Assembly: GCA_020186115.1 (NCBI GenBank)
Contig: WSYJ01000186.1
Location: 1,843,501-1,907,500 of the forward strand
Direction: 5' to 3'
DNA from: Histomonas meleagridis
Lineage: Eukaryota > Parabasalia > Tritrichomonadida > Dientamoebidae
Length of the DNA stretch: 64,000 nt
Positions within the stretch are counted from its first letter, which is position 1, and every line of letters begins with the position of its first letter. Shown here piece after piece: positions 26,395-37,300 of the stretch. The position numbers and the translations under genes were made by a program. The notes under the pieces were generated by a model. That model saw only the letters and a list, made by a program, of their open reading frames with translations. It was not told where the DNA came from and ran no database searches.

Positions 26395-28053
26395 TTATTG
26401 GGAATTTAAAACTTTTTCTTCTTCAATTTTACCATATTGCTCAACCTTATCAAGCATTTCATTCAGTATTGAAACTTCAGTGAAAGGGTTCATTAATGTA
26501 ACTCGAAGATAGAACGTTCCAAAAATTGGTGCGCTTGATAAGTAAAAGCTTCCCTCTTCCAGGAAATGGTCCAGAATTGCTTCATTAACTTCATCAATTT
26601 TTCCACTATCAATTAAAGGTTTGCTATAATAATGGAAGCAAACAATGTTGTTTTGTGGATCCAAAGCAAGTTTAATGTTTTCTCTTGACTTGATAAGCTC
26701 GCCAAGTTTGATTCCTAAGTCATAAAGAGCGTCAACATTTTGCTCTAATAACTCATCACCATATACTCGAAGGATGGCATATGTATGGAAAATTATTGTT
26801 GGCTTTGAGCATTCGAGAGTATTTCTACCACCTTCATACCATTCGTTTGTTGTTGCATCTGGAAATAGATATGGTGCATTAAAGTCGATTGGTCCATTTT
26901 CGACCTGCTTATAATTGATTTTGTTTGTGAATCCAATATATGGAGTTTGGATGTTTTCATGGAATTTGCTCTCTAAATAATTTTTCTTTTGAATATTGAC
27001 ATCAGCAGAGGGCGGAGATGTTTGTTCTTGATTTTCACCATTGGGTTCTTCTTGATTTTCACCATTGGGTTCTTCTTCATCGGCACTCGTTCTGTTATTG
27101 TATAGAATTATAGTTGATGTCGTTGGAACCATAAGCATTTTATGGAAATCAACAATCACAGAATCTGCTAATTCGATTCCCTTAAGTAAGTGCTTGTATT
27201 TCTTGGAGAAAATAGCAGCACCTCCATGAGCGCCATCAACGTGGAACCAAATGTTATGCTTTTTAGCAAATTGTCCAATTTTTTCTAAATCATCATGAGC
27301 ACCATGTGAAGTTGTTGATGCACATCCAACGACGCAGAACACGATTTTATTTTGGTCACGAGCTTCTTGAAGTTTCGTCTCCAATAAATCAGTATCTACG
27401 GTGCAATCTTTCTTTAAAGGAATATGAATGATGTTTTCACTTTGAAGGCCCATAACCATAGCAGATCGTTCAACGCTATAATGCGCTGCTTCGGAAACCA
27501 TAATAGCCAATCTAGAAACTTGACTTCGACCACTAAGAAAAGACTCATAACAAGTTCGAGCAGTGACAAGTGATGTTAAATTTCCCATAGAACCACCTGT
27601 AACAATGGTTCCAGTCGAACCTTCTCTAAATCCAAATTTCTTGACCATGTGTTCAACTATAACTCTTTCCATTGTTACAGCTGCCATTCCAAGTTGGTAA
27701 TGTGTTGGGACATTATTTAAGCGTGCATTAACAGCAGCTGTTAGCATTGTAATTGGAAGAGTTACTGAGAGCTGATGAGCAAGATTACGCTTATTAGACA
27801 AATTTAATGAATGTGAAATGAATTTCTCGACAAGTGCAGGAAATGTAGTGTGTGGAGAATTGAAATCTTCATTCCAGAACTTTAATTGCTCCTCTGGTGT
27901 TATGTAAGGGAGAGTTTTTCCTTCATGTGCAGTTTGTTCTGTTGGGAACAATTTGATAAGGATATCAAGAACTTGATTTGCCATTTCTTTAAACCCATCA
28001 ACAGAGTATGCTGATTTAAGTAATTGGTAGTCAGACATTAGATGCTTGAACAA
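26395..28053 (-). CDS. Group II PLP-dependent amino-acid decarboxylase
   Basis: 552 aa of the glutamate/diaminobutyrate/aromatic amino-acid decarboxylase family (PLP fold type I). Visible are TGTIVTGGSMGNLTSL (PLP phosphate region), SEAAHYSVERSA (His stacking on PLP), VGCASTTSHGAHDDL, HVDGAHGGAAIFS (PLP aspartate) and VDFHKMLMVPTT with the Schiff-base lysine at about K305. The substrate cannot be read from the sequence; the pattern fits L-2,4-diaminobutyrate or sulfinoalanine-like decarboxylases best. An acidic insertion after the active-site lysine contains an eight-residue tandem repeat (EEPNGENQ twice). Resembles bacterial members, so transfer is possible. It is divergent from LeuRS across 206 bp. 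Confidence 0.85.
   Translation of the reverse strand: MFKHLMSDYQLLKSAYSVDGFKEMANQVLDILIKLFPTEQTAHEGKTLPYITPEEQLKFWNEDFNSPHTTFPALVEKFISHSLNLSNKRNLAHQLSVTLPITMLTAAVNARLNNVPTHYQLGMAAVTMERVIVEHMVKKFGFREGSTGTIVTGGSMGNLTSLVTARTCYESFLSGRSQVSRLAIMVSEAAHYSVERSAMVMGLQSENIIHIPLKKDCTVDTDLLETKLQEARDQNKIVFCVVGCASTTSHGAHDDLEKIGQFAKKHNIWFHVDGAHGGAAIFSKKYKHLLKGIELADSVIVDFHKMLMVPTTSTIILYNNRTSADEEEPNGENQEEPNGENQEQTSPPSADVNIQKKNYLESKFHENIQTPYIGFTNKINYKQVENGPIDFNAPYLFPDATTNEWYEGGRNTLECSKPTIIFHTYAILRVYGDELLEQNVDALYDLGIKLGELIKSRENIKLALDPQNNIVCFHYYSKPLIDSGKIDEVNEAILDHFLEEGSFYLSSAPIFGTFYLRVTLMNPFTEVSILNEMLDKVEQYGKIEEEKVLNSQ
27028..27075 (-). repeat. 24-bp tandem repeat inside decarboxylase
   Basis: Two perfect 24-bp copies encode EEPNGENQ twice in a surface-loop insertion of the decarboxylase, keeping the frame. 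Copy number may vary between strains. Confidence 0.85.
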
Positions 28054-28247
28054 AAATGAAGTGACAATAATTTAACTGCGTTAAATTTGTGAGTAACAAC
28101 TTGACATTTTATTCAATTTGCATCAGTTATGAATCAATTACACCAAATTTCTATTCATTATATTCATCATATATTATGGCATTTTTTGCTTTTTAACCGA
28201 GAATTGTTAAGAACCAAATCGAAAAATTTGTCTACATATTTAACACT

Positions 28248-28262
28248 TCATTTTTTAAAATG
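28248..28262 (+). promoter_or_regulatory. Inr-like element at LeuRS start
   Basis: TCATTTTTTAAAATG places a TCA+1YW-type initiator about 10 bases before the start codon, the usual trichomonad spacing for very short 5' untranslated leaders. Confidence 0.45.
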
Positions 28263-31200
28263 TCTGCAAATAGAAAGGACCAAGAACAAAAAATTGATCT
28301 TTTTTCATATAAAAATGATGAACAACTTAGCAAATGCGTTAGTCAACTACGTCCAATTGAACAACGATTAAACAAAGAATGGGTTGATGACAAAGTTTTC
28401 GAAATTGATGCACCAACAGATGGAGAAAAGCATGAGAAATATTTCATCACATTCCCTTATCCATATATGAATGGACGTCTGCATCTTGGACATATGTTCA
28501 CATTTTCGAAGGCCGAATTCGAAGCAAGATATCAACGAATGAAAGGAAAGTATGTTCTTTTCCCATTTGGATTCCATTGCACCGGTATGCCAATCAAAGC
28601 ATCTGCGGATAAGCTTGCTCTTGAACTTGAAACAGGTAAAGCAATTACTTCCAAAGGAACACATGCAAAAACAGCCGCAAAGACTGAAACAGGAGCTTCC
28701 CAATTTGATATTTTACGTCATTTAGGAGTTCCTGAAGATGAAATACCACAATTTAAAGATCCATTGAAATGGCTTGTCTATTTCCCTCCAATTGGAAAAG
28801 AAGATTTGATTGATTACGGGTCTGCAATTGATTGGAGAAGAAGCTTTATTACAACATCGTTCAATCCATATTATGATCATTTTGTTGTTTGGCAATTTAA
28901 TATCCTAAAAAGGAAAGGACTAATCACCTTTGGTAAAAGACCAACAATTTACTCAATTAAGGACCAGCAGCCTTGTTTAGATCATGATCGTCATTCAGGT
29001 GAAGGTGTACAACCTCAAGAATATACATTGATCAAATTAAAACTTGTTGATCCTCATTCAATCGATGAACGATTTGATTCATCTTCACAAGTTTATTTAT
29101 TAGCTGCAACACTTCGTCCTGAAACAATGATTGGACAAACAAATTATTGGGTAAAACCAAACGTTAAATATGAAGTATGCAAATCAATCGATGGAGTTTC
29201 GTTCTATATCACTGGTAAAAGATCACTCAAAAATTTAGCTGCACAAAATCTTGTCGAAAGTAGTGAATCTCTTTATCAAATTGAAAGCCAGAAACTTATT
29301 GGCGCATTAGTGTCACATCCATCGATTCCTCATCAAATAAGAGGTTTACCACTTCTAGACATTCAAATGAATAAAGGAACAGGAATTGTTACATCAGTTC
29401 CTACCGATGCACCACATGATTATCAAGGAATTATTGACCTTCAAAAGAACAAAGAATTTCGTGAAAAATATAATGTAAAGCCTGAATGGTTGAATATCGA
29501 TCCAATATATATTATACACACGGAAAAATATGGTGATTATGCTGCAAAAACAATTTTGGATCAAATGAAATCACTTTCTGCTTCAAAATCGGAAAAGTTG
29601 GATAAAGCTAAAGCACTTGCATATAAAGAAGGATTTTATCATGGAACAATGATTATTGGGCCGTTCAAAGGAGAAAAAGTTATAGTTGCCAAAGAAAAAA
29701 TGAAGAAACTTATGGTGGATGAAAATAGCGCTCTTACATATTATGAACCAGAAAAAGAAGTTATATCTCGATCTGGTGATGAATGTGTTGTCATGTTTGT
29801 TGATCAATGGTATATCGAATATGGAAAAGAAGAATGGAAACAAAAAGTTGTTGAATATTTTAAAGAACATGTACAATGTTTTCATGATGAAACTCGTGAA
29901 AAGTTTCTTGCAACATTCGAATGGCTTGGACCATGGGCTTGTTCACGCCAATTTGGACTTGGCACAAAACTTCCATTTTCACAAGAATTTTTGATTGATT
30001 CATTAAGTGATTCAACCATTTATAATTCGTATTATACTATTGCACATCTTTTACAGGGTTCATTAAATGGTGATCAACCAGGGTTGGCACATTTAAGTCC
30101 AGAACAAGTGAATGATGCATTCTTTGATTGCGTTTTCCTTAATGGCCCAGTTCCAGAAGGAATTGATAAAAGTATTTGCGATCGCTGTCGAAATGAATTC
30201 AACTTTTGGTATCCTGTTGATTGCAGAGTCAGTGGTAAAGATCTCGTGACAAATCATTTGACGATGTATCTCTATAATCATGCTGCTATCTTTCCACAAG
30301 ACAAATGGCCAATTGGAATTCGTGCAAATGGACATCTCAAACTTAATAATGAAAAGATGTCTAAATCAACAGGAAACTTCCTTACGTCTGCCGAAGCCAT
30401 TGAATTGTTTTCTGTGACAGGAGTTCGAATTGGTTTAGCTGATGCTGGTGATGGTGCAGATGCCGCTAACTTTGATGTATCTGTAATCAAGAGTTCATTA
30501 CTTCGTCTTTCTGCATTTAAAAAGTTTGTTCAAGAAACAGTTAATAATACAGGTAAAGGAAATCAACAAGTTCATGAAGGAATTGATGGTTTTCAAGATG
30601 AACTATTTGATGCTAAATTATCAAAAATAATCGAAGAAGTTAATTCATCTTATATGAAATTAAAGTTTAGGAATGCACTAAAATGCGCATTCTTTGACCT
30701 ACAAAACTCTTGGATGGAATACATTTCAAAGACAAATGCAAAAGGAATTAGTACAACTCTTCGACAAAAATATATTGAAACATTTCTTGTTCTTTTAACT
30801 CCAATCATTCCACATTATACAGATTATATTTGGAGAGATATTCTTGGTAAACCTTCAACAATTATCAATGAAAAGATGCCAGAGCCTTATCCTTATAATC
30901 CAAACTTGTTCTTCATGGATCGATTGATTCGTAAATTGTCAGATACTTTCAGATTCAGAGTAAAGGCATTGAAAAAAGTTAAAGGATTAAACAAAGCTTG
31001 CATATTCGTTAGATCGAAATTCAACGAAATTCAATTGCATGTCCTAAAAATTTTAAGAGAGAATTATGATGTTAAGGAAAACAAATGGAATGCAGATCTT
31101 AACAATATTGTCAATAACGATGAATTCCTGAACAATGTTAAGAAAGAATCAAAAAATGCTGCACAGAAATTCATGCCATTCTTGAAGTTTTTGCAAGACT

Positions 31201-31427
31201 CTGTCCCAGAATTTGGTACATTTTTGCTAAACGATATCCCAGAAATTGATCAAGTACAATTGTTCAAAGATAATGCCACATTCTTCCTGAGACAACTTCA
31301 AGGAATAGATTCAATTGAAGTTATTGATGTAGATTCAATGAAAATTGATCTGCCTTTATGGGATGAACAGTTGGTAAACGCTGCTCAAGTTTACATCCCA
31401 ACAGCAAATCTTGCCAAAGTTGACTAA
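28260..31427 (+). CDS. LARS1: Cytosolic leucyl-tRNA synthetase
   Basis: 1055 aa, in the range of eukaryotic/archaeal-type LeuRS. Class I signatures are HLGH (75-78) in the Rossmann fold and KMSKS (699-703). The editing domain has the TLRPETMIGQTNYW and GTGIVTSVPTDAPHDY motifs of the CP1 domain, with the hydrolytic aspartate. DQWYIEYG, WLGPWACSRQFGLG and the anticodon-binding helices follow, then the eukaryote-type C-terminal extension. It charges tRNA-Leu in the cytoplasm and edits misactivated amino acids. The start MSANRKDQEQK directly follows an Inr-like element. No intron is visible. Confidence 0.95.
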   Translation: MSANRKDQEQKIDLFSYKNDEQLSKCVSQLRPIEQRLNKEWVDDKVFEIDAPTDGEKHEKYFITFPYPYMNGRLHLGHMFTFSKAEFEARYQRMKGKYVLFPFGFHCTGMPIKASADKLALELETGKAITSKGTHAKTAAKTETGASQFDILRHLGVPEDEIPQFKDPLKWLVYFPPIGKEDLIDYGSAIDWRRSFITTSFNPYYDHFVVWQFNILKRKGLITFGKRPTIYSIKDQQPCLDHDRHSGEGVQPQEYTLIKLKLVDPHSIDERFDSSSQVYLLAATLRPETMIGQTNYWVKPNVKYEVCKSIDGVSFYITGKRSLKNLAAQNLVESSESLYQIESQKLIGALVSHPSIPHQIRGLPLLDIQMNKGTGIVTSVPTDAPHDYQGIIDLQKNKEFREKYNVKPEWLNIDPIYIIHTEKYGDYAAKTILDQMKSLSASKSEKLDKAKALAYKEGFYHGTMIIGPFKGEKVIVAKEKMKKLMVDENSALTYYEPEKEVISRSGDECVVMFVDQWYIEYGKEEWKQKVVEYFKEHVQCFHDETREKFLATFEWLGPWACSRQFGLGTKLPFSQEFLIDSLSDSTIYNSYYTIAHLLQGSLNGDQPGLAHLSPEQVNDAFFDCVFLNGPVPEGIDKSICDRCRNEFNFWYPVDCRVSGKDLVTNHLTMYLYNHAAIFPQDKWPIGIRANGHLKLNNEKMSKSTGNFLTSAEAIELFSVTGVRIGLADAGDGADAANFDVSVIKSSLLRLSAFKKFVQETVNNTGKGNQQVHEGIDGFQDELFDAKLSKIIEEVNSSYMKLKFRNALKCAFFDLQNSWMEYISKTNAKGISTTLRQKYIETFLVLLTPIIPHYTDYIWRDILGKPSTIINEKMPEPYPYNPNLFFMDRLIRKLSDTFRFRVKALKKVKGLNKACIFVRSKFNEIQLHVLKILRENYDVKENKWNADLNNIVNNDEFLNNVKKESKNAAQKFMPFLKFLQDSVPEFGTFLLNDIPEIDQVQLFKDNATFFLRQLQGIDSIEVIDVDSMKIDLPLWDEQLVNAAQVYIPTANLAKVD

Positions 31428-31516
31428 ACTTTTTTATCCATCAATCACTATATAAAGCACATTTTATATAAAAGAGTATGTTGTGAATCGATTTTGATCG
31501 TTTTATCAGAAAATGT

Positions 31517-31646
31517 TTACAGTGCCGACCACAAAAAATTGACCGTTGAAAGCTAAAAATTGTCCACTTTTTAACACAAAAATATCTGATTGTCTTTTAG
31601 GCATTTAAACTGTCCATTGGACATTAAGAAATTGTTGGCACTGTAA
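31517..31646. mobile_element. Tc1/mariner-type MITE, about 126 bp plus TA target duplication
   Basis: Terminal inverted repeats match at 12 of 13 positions (TTACAGTGCCGAC on the left, GTTGGCACTGTAA on the right). The element proper starts CAGTGCC and ends GGCACTG and is flanked on both sides by TA. TA duplication plus a CAGT terminus are the hallmarks of Tc1/mariner. It is too short for a transposase, so it is non-autonomous. Partial similarity between the two arms extends further inward. Confidence 0.7.
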
Positions 31647-31692
31647 CAATAAAATGACTTTATTGACCGTTTATTAATTGATAGTGTTGCTG

Positions 31693-31990
31693 TCACTTTT
31701 GGCAATGACGAATTATTATTATGTGCTCAATAGTGACTTCGATTTCTGATTCCCTGCTAACATCATCAAAACCATAAAGAATTCTTGCATAAGGATGTGT
31801 TGTATATGTCTTTGAAAAGGTAAAATCTTCTTGTTTCTTCACATTATTGATTATTAACCTCATCGGACTTTAAAAAAACAATCAACAGCCAAATCTTCAC
31901 GTATATTAACATTTTGTTCTATTTGTGACCCTAATTTTATAGCTTCCATTTCTTTATTTCGTAATGATTCTTGATAATGATTTCACTTTT
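31693..31990 (-). pseudogene. Decayed coding fragment, family unknown
   Basis: The minus strand shows coding-like sequence in at least two frames: an upstream piece (QESLRNKEMEAIKLGSQIEQ) ending in a stop that overlaps the ATG of a 56-codon open frame (31693-31863; FTFSKTYTTHPYARILYGF). The joint lies next to a T7 run. Amino-acid composition is protein-like, but the family is not recognised. It could instead be a genuine very small gene. Confidence 0.35.
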
Positions 31991-32359
31991 ACCGATAGAT
32001 CTGTGTTCAAAAAGTGAAAGTGTCAAAAATATACGATTAAAATTAGTTGAAAATGAGTTCGAAAAAAAGTCGATGAATCAAAAGTGTATTCAAAAAGTGG
32101 TTATTTGACAAAATATTAAGCTAATATCAAACACATTGTAAAGTATTCAATATTTTTGTCGTTTGACTTAATGAAAAAATTCCATTACCAAAAAATTTTT
32201 TTGAATTGAATATGATCTTTCACAGTATCTTTTGACATTTTGAATTGATTTCGATCGTCCTGTAAAAGTGGAGAACCATTATTTTGTGTAAAAAATTTAA
32301 AATTTTAGATTTTGACAATTTATAAATTTTGTCAGAAATTTAAAATCATTATCTTCATA

Positions 32360-32373
32360 TCATTTTTATAATG
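32360..32373 (+). promoter_or_regulatory. Inr-like element at kinase start
   Basis: TCATTTTTATAATG: a TCA+1YW initiator 9 bases before the start codon, matching the arrangement at LeuRS. Confidence 0.45.
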
Positions 32374-33273
32374 CCAATAGGGTTAAAGTTACTTGGATAT
32401 GATATTGCCCAAGAGCCATTTTACAATGATAAGCTTACCAAAGATCCATTAATTAATGACACTATTCATGATTACATTTTGATAGAGAAATTGATAAAAA
32501 CAAATTCATCAATCATATATAAAGCTCTTGACATCCACAATAAACATGATGTTGTTATGAAATTTATCAAACGAAAAAGTGATTCCCTCGACAGAATATC
32601 CAATGAAGTTTTTATCATGAAAAGATTTCATCACGAACGTATTATCACACCTATGGAAGATTTTTTGTACAATGAATTTGTATGCATTGTTACCCCATAT
32701 GCAAATCATGGTAGTCTTCAAAGCGTTATTTCAGAAATATATCCTACAGGAATTCCAGAAGATATTGCAAGAATTATAATGATGCAAATGGCAGAAGCCA
32801 TCGCAGTCATCCATAGTTCTTTTGTTTGTCATAATGATATCAAACCAGATAATTTCTTAGTCACATATATGGACCAAACCTTTATTAATGTGCTCTTAAC
32901 TGATTTTGGAATATCAAGTGATTGTAATGACATAATTAATATGACCAAAAAATATGGAACAATGAATTTTATTGCACCTGAATATTTCGACACAACTCCA
33001 CATGATTTATCAGCTGATATATGGTCTCTTGGCATTTCATTTTTTATTGTGTTAACTGGACAATTTCCATTTTCAAGATATGAACGTTTTCCAAATGATT
33101 GCATCAGATCAATCAGAAGGGGAAAATTGAACTATTCATTACTTGAAAGCATGAAGATTTCGAGAGATGCTATTAATTTAATTAAGGAAATGTGCGCTGT
33201 TGATCCAAAGAAAAGGCCTACTATTGAAAAAGTTCTTAACCACCCATTTTTCAGCCAATCAACTCGCCATTGA
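32371..33273 (+). CDS. Protein kinase, non-RD type
   Basis: 300 aa, nearly all kinase domain. Present are the beta-3 lysine in VVMKFI (K64), the glutamate helix RISNEVFIMKRFHHERI, hinge CIVTPYANHG, catalytic loop HNDIKPDN (154-161; D156), DFG (178-180), GTMNFIAPEYF, ADIWSLGISFFIVLTGQFPF and the final arginine region KKRPTIEKVLNHPFF. The glycine-rich loop is degenerate (IKTNSSIIYKA), and the HRD arginine is replaced by asparagine, so it is a non-RD kinase not controlled by activation-loop phosphorylation in the usual way. CAMK/Aurora-like in general shape. Substrate unknown. Confidence 0.88.
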   Translation: MPIGLKLLGYDIAQEPFYNDKLTKDPLINDTIHDYILIEKLIKTNSSIIYKALDIHNKHDVVMKFIKRKSDSLDRISNEVFIMKRFHHERIITPMEDFLYNEFVCIVTPYANHGSLQSVISEIYPTGIPEDIARIIMMQMAEAIAVIHSSFVCHNDIKPDNFLVTYMDQTFINVLLTDFGISSDCNDIINMTKKYGTMNFIAPEYFDTTPHDLSADIWSLGISFFIVLTGQFPFSRYERFPNDCIRSIRRGKLNYSLLESMKISRDAINLIKEMCAVDPKKRPTIEKVLNHPFFSQSTRH

Positions 33274-34384
33274 TTGACTTTAAATAAGTCTCTCTGTCAA
33301 CATGCTTTTTTAAAGCAGTTTTTCTGCCGAGTTAGTAAAAAACATATAAAAAATTTGAAATTTGTAAGAAAAGAGGTGCTATCAAAAAAAATTTACGATG
33401 GAATTTCTCGAAACTTCTACCATAGATAGAGGAATATACCTATGTATATATAAACACTTTTTTTGGATTTGTCCTGTACGTTTTGGAGAAAAAGTGAAAT
33501 TACGAATAATGAGATCTCGTAATTTATTGTCTTTTTTGTACCTTTGATTATTTATAACATTGAATTATTAAACATATTATTTACTCTAAAATTAAATATT
33601 TTCGACCTAAAACACGCCCGAACTTTACTAAAAACATTGAGTTTTCTGAAACAATTACGAAGTTTAAGGTGAGATTTATTTAATTCGTGGATTCTCTATA
33701 TTATCATGTAAATTGGTATAATATTTATCATTAAAGCAATAATAATGCATAAAAGTATAAGTATCTTTTATAACCAAGTCATACTTTCGAAGAATGAACG
33801 CCCAAATCAGTGAAGAAATAGAAGGAGAAGAGGAAAATATGTGATACTTACCAACTATGTTAATAAGAATAATGTTAATAATATAAATAATGTTTAATAA
33901 ATGTTAGTGTTGGATTTGAAAATAAATGATTTGATTTGTAGCAATGCTTTTTAAAATTAAAAATTAATATAAAGATTTTTAATAATATTTTAATTTTTAT
34001 TGATAAAACGTTTCTTCCTAATAGATAATTCGAACAGAGACCTACCAATGTTTTCATAATCCATATGATTATTTGAAACATACAAAAAATCTTTTCATGG
34101 AAGGACTGATTAGTCCCCCAGATTATTTTTGGTCCAGAGAATTATAAAGACTTTTTATCGAAATTTAATTTTAATATAATAATGAAGATATGATATTTAT
34201 ATATGTACATAATGTAATTTGAAAAATTTCATAAAATAATTGGGAAAAAAATATTTTATTAACAAATTTTAGGACAAAGATAAATTCGTTTTGAAAATAA
34301 AGAACGTTAAGTGACTTCACGTTGTCATGTTTTTAGTTGAGGTGATGTCAATAACCGTTAAAATCACAAATTCGAAATTTAGCA
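33274..34384. other. Long intergenic region, no gene recognised
   Basis: 1.1 kb with very high AT content. A 68-codon minus-strand open frame (33875-34081) is hydrophobic/lysine-rich low-complexity translation and is not accepted. A TAACCG box lies near the right end. Confidence 0.45.
34352..34357 (+). promoter_or_regulatory. TAACCG Myb-type box
   Basis: TAACCG (in ATAACCGTTA) 28 bp upstream of the ATG at 34385; same class as the boxes before RPS23 and other genes here. Confidence 0.4.
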
Positions 34385-37300
34385 ATGGGTCTTTCTGCCT
34401 CCCGAAGTGATTTTTATGTTGTTAGTGAAGGAGAAAATAAAAATAATTTAAATAACGGATCAGCACAATCACAAGAAATATATAAGCCAATTACTCAACA
34501 TCATTATTTAGTTGATTATCTAGTCGAATCTGGAAAATGGGAAGAACTTCTTCAAGCTATTTTGGAATTAAATGGTTCCATTCCTAGTGAATTATTCTCT
34601 TTTACATGCGAACAATTATCAAAAATGCCAAAATCTGTATTAATTACTGTTCTTGACATCATTCGAATACAATATGATATATTAGCAAAGCTTAGAAAGC
34701 ATCCATCAGAGGAAGAAATTTCTGCAATTCATGAATGTTTCAATAATGTTCAAGAACATTCATGGGTTTTAAGTCAATTTTCGAATGTTGTTCCATTATT
34801 ACCTATTTCTATTTTAGAACCAATATTTCAAACATTGCTTGATTTTGATAAAACAACAGTTAAACTTCCAGTTGCTAAAATTCCACCATATGCCACTGAA
34901 TATGACATTAATTCATTTCCATTTTCTGCTTTCAAAAAACGCGATGATGTTTTACCTGTTTTATTATCAGTTCTTGAAAAAAGTTTGAAAAAAGATACCC
35001 ACACAACAAAATTAAACATTCTTAAAGATTTAAATCAAAAGAAAATCATTGAAATTCGTCAAATGTTAATTAAAGTACCATTTCATGAGCAACATCCAGA
35101 TAATGTTTTATCAATAATAACATCGAATCCAAAAGGTGTTTTTTATACATTAAATCAATATCTAAAGAAAGAAGAATTAGTTAATTCTTATTTCTTACCT
35201 GCATGTGAACTTGAACTAAATGGCGATTCCAAACAACATGTTCTAAAGGATCTTTCCATCGAAATGATGACTGATAATAATTTAGCATTTGAAGTACATA
35301 AAATGCGTCAACTTGGAGGTCGTTATGAATCGTTTTGGCAATATTTACTTAAGAAATTAAACGAAAACGTAATACATTATTTCATTGATTTAGAGCAAGC
35401 AACTTTATTCCAAAAAGTTATTGATACATTAAAACCTAATACAAGTCAAACATTTTCATTACTTTCATTCGATGAAGCAATTACAATTATAACTAATACA
35501 ATTAATGCTGTTTTTAATGCACGCGAAAGTATTGTTCAAGTAGATGTACGTAAATATAGTGATCTCCTTCTTCGTTTGATCCCAAATTTATGGGCAACAT
35601 ATCAAACATTTCCTGTTAGTTCTTTATCAGCATTTGAAGGAACACGTGATGGTTATCGAAGTGTTTTAAATTTCATTGATCAAGATTTAAGGGATAAATT
35701 AATTGCTGCATCAGTTAGAGATCCATTAAGTGACGATTTTGCTGATTGGGTTAAAGTTGCAGGTGTTACAGCATTATCCGCACCTATTCTTCAACTTTCA
35801 TCACCAAGGAAAACGCAATTAATTATAAAAGATAATGATGTAACAGTTGATGAACATTGTTTTGTTACTAATTCTAATGGAGAAAAAATACATTTATCTG
35901 AATATAAAATATTAACATGTAAATTTTGGGAATCTAAAACGAGTTTACTTGATGATGGATATGAATTCTTATTAAGAAATACAATGGAATTATTAATTGA
36001 TTCATTATTTTTAAATGATAAAGAATATATGAAAAAAGCAATTGATTCACATATTCGTATGTGTGAACTTTTGTTAAAAGTTTATCATTCTGAAAAAGAA
36101 TCATTCCAAATGACATTACTCTCTGAAGTTGTATGTACTCCAATATCAATGGAAGTTGGTTCACTTGTTTATGGTTCTAAAGAATATGCAACTTTATTAT
36201 TTAACAAAATCCTTCAAAGAATGAAATTTGTACAAATGCATAAAGTAATTCTTTCTTTAATATGCACAAGTTATTGTGAAGAATTACCTCATTTAGATGA
36301 AACTGCATCATATGTTTTGGAATTAGTTTTACCTTATGCACAATCAATTGCAAAAATTACAGGAATACAAAAGAATGCTCCTCCATTATTTACTAGAGTT
36401 TATCCTCTTAATAGAACTGATTACAAAACATATGTTAAAAATTTGGTTAATGCATTATCAAAAACAAAAGTTTCACATATTAAAATCGGTGAAACTTCTC
36501 AATATCAACAAATAGAAGTTATCGATCCAAAAATATTATTAAATTATGAAGAAATAATGAGAACACCCAAAGTTAGAATTGGTGGCTTATCATATGTAAA
36601 ATGTTTAGAATTCTTTTATAAAGAAATTCAAACAATACAAAAACCAGTAAATTCAGAAAAGCCATCAATTGCTTTTCTAATACAATTTCAAACATTTTTA
36701 AAGAAATCTTTAGCGGATGTTATTAACATTGAATTAAGACAACCAACATTTAATGATTTAGATGTAAAAATTGAAGAAATGAGTTTGAATCCTAAAATTG
36801 AACTTTCTCAGACAAATTATGAATTCTTTAAATCTATTTCAAATGATTATAAAATATTTTCATCATCGAATTTATTTGAATTAATTAAAACTCTTCAATT
36901 ATATGATTTTTATCATGGAGATGATGAAACTATTTTGTTTGATCCACCATTAATTACATTTAAATTAAATATTAAGACACCAATTGCATTTGAATTTAGA
37001 GATAAGTCAAGAAAACTTCTTCGAAATGAAATAGAAACTGAAGCAAAATTAATCCAAAATAAAAATCAAAAAACTTTAGATTTACTTAATGCCGAAAATA
37101 ATTTACGTGATTTCCATTCAGAAAATGAATTAATAAAACCACAAAAAATCTCAAAGCCAAAATATATTGAAACATTATTAAAGCCACAAGATGATCAATT
37201 AATATATGAACCATATCTTAAAGTTGCTAAAGCATTAGAATCAATTCCAATTGATCAAATCTTCAAAAACGAAAATTTGACCAATTTTGTCACATTAATA

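Larger units (their letters stand above)
31428..32370. other. Intergenic with MITE and coding relic
   Basis: 943 bp. It holds the 130-bp mariner-like MITE (31517-31646), a decayed minus-strand coding fragment (31693-31990) and the kinase promoter. The remainder is AT-rich without recognisable content. Confidence 0.55.

Noticed and set aside
33875-34081. 68-codon minus-strand open frame
   Set aside because: Low-complexity Ile/Lys/Leu translation in AT-rich DNA, no motif.
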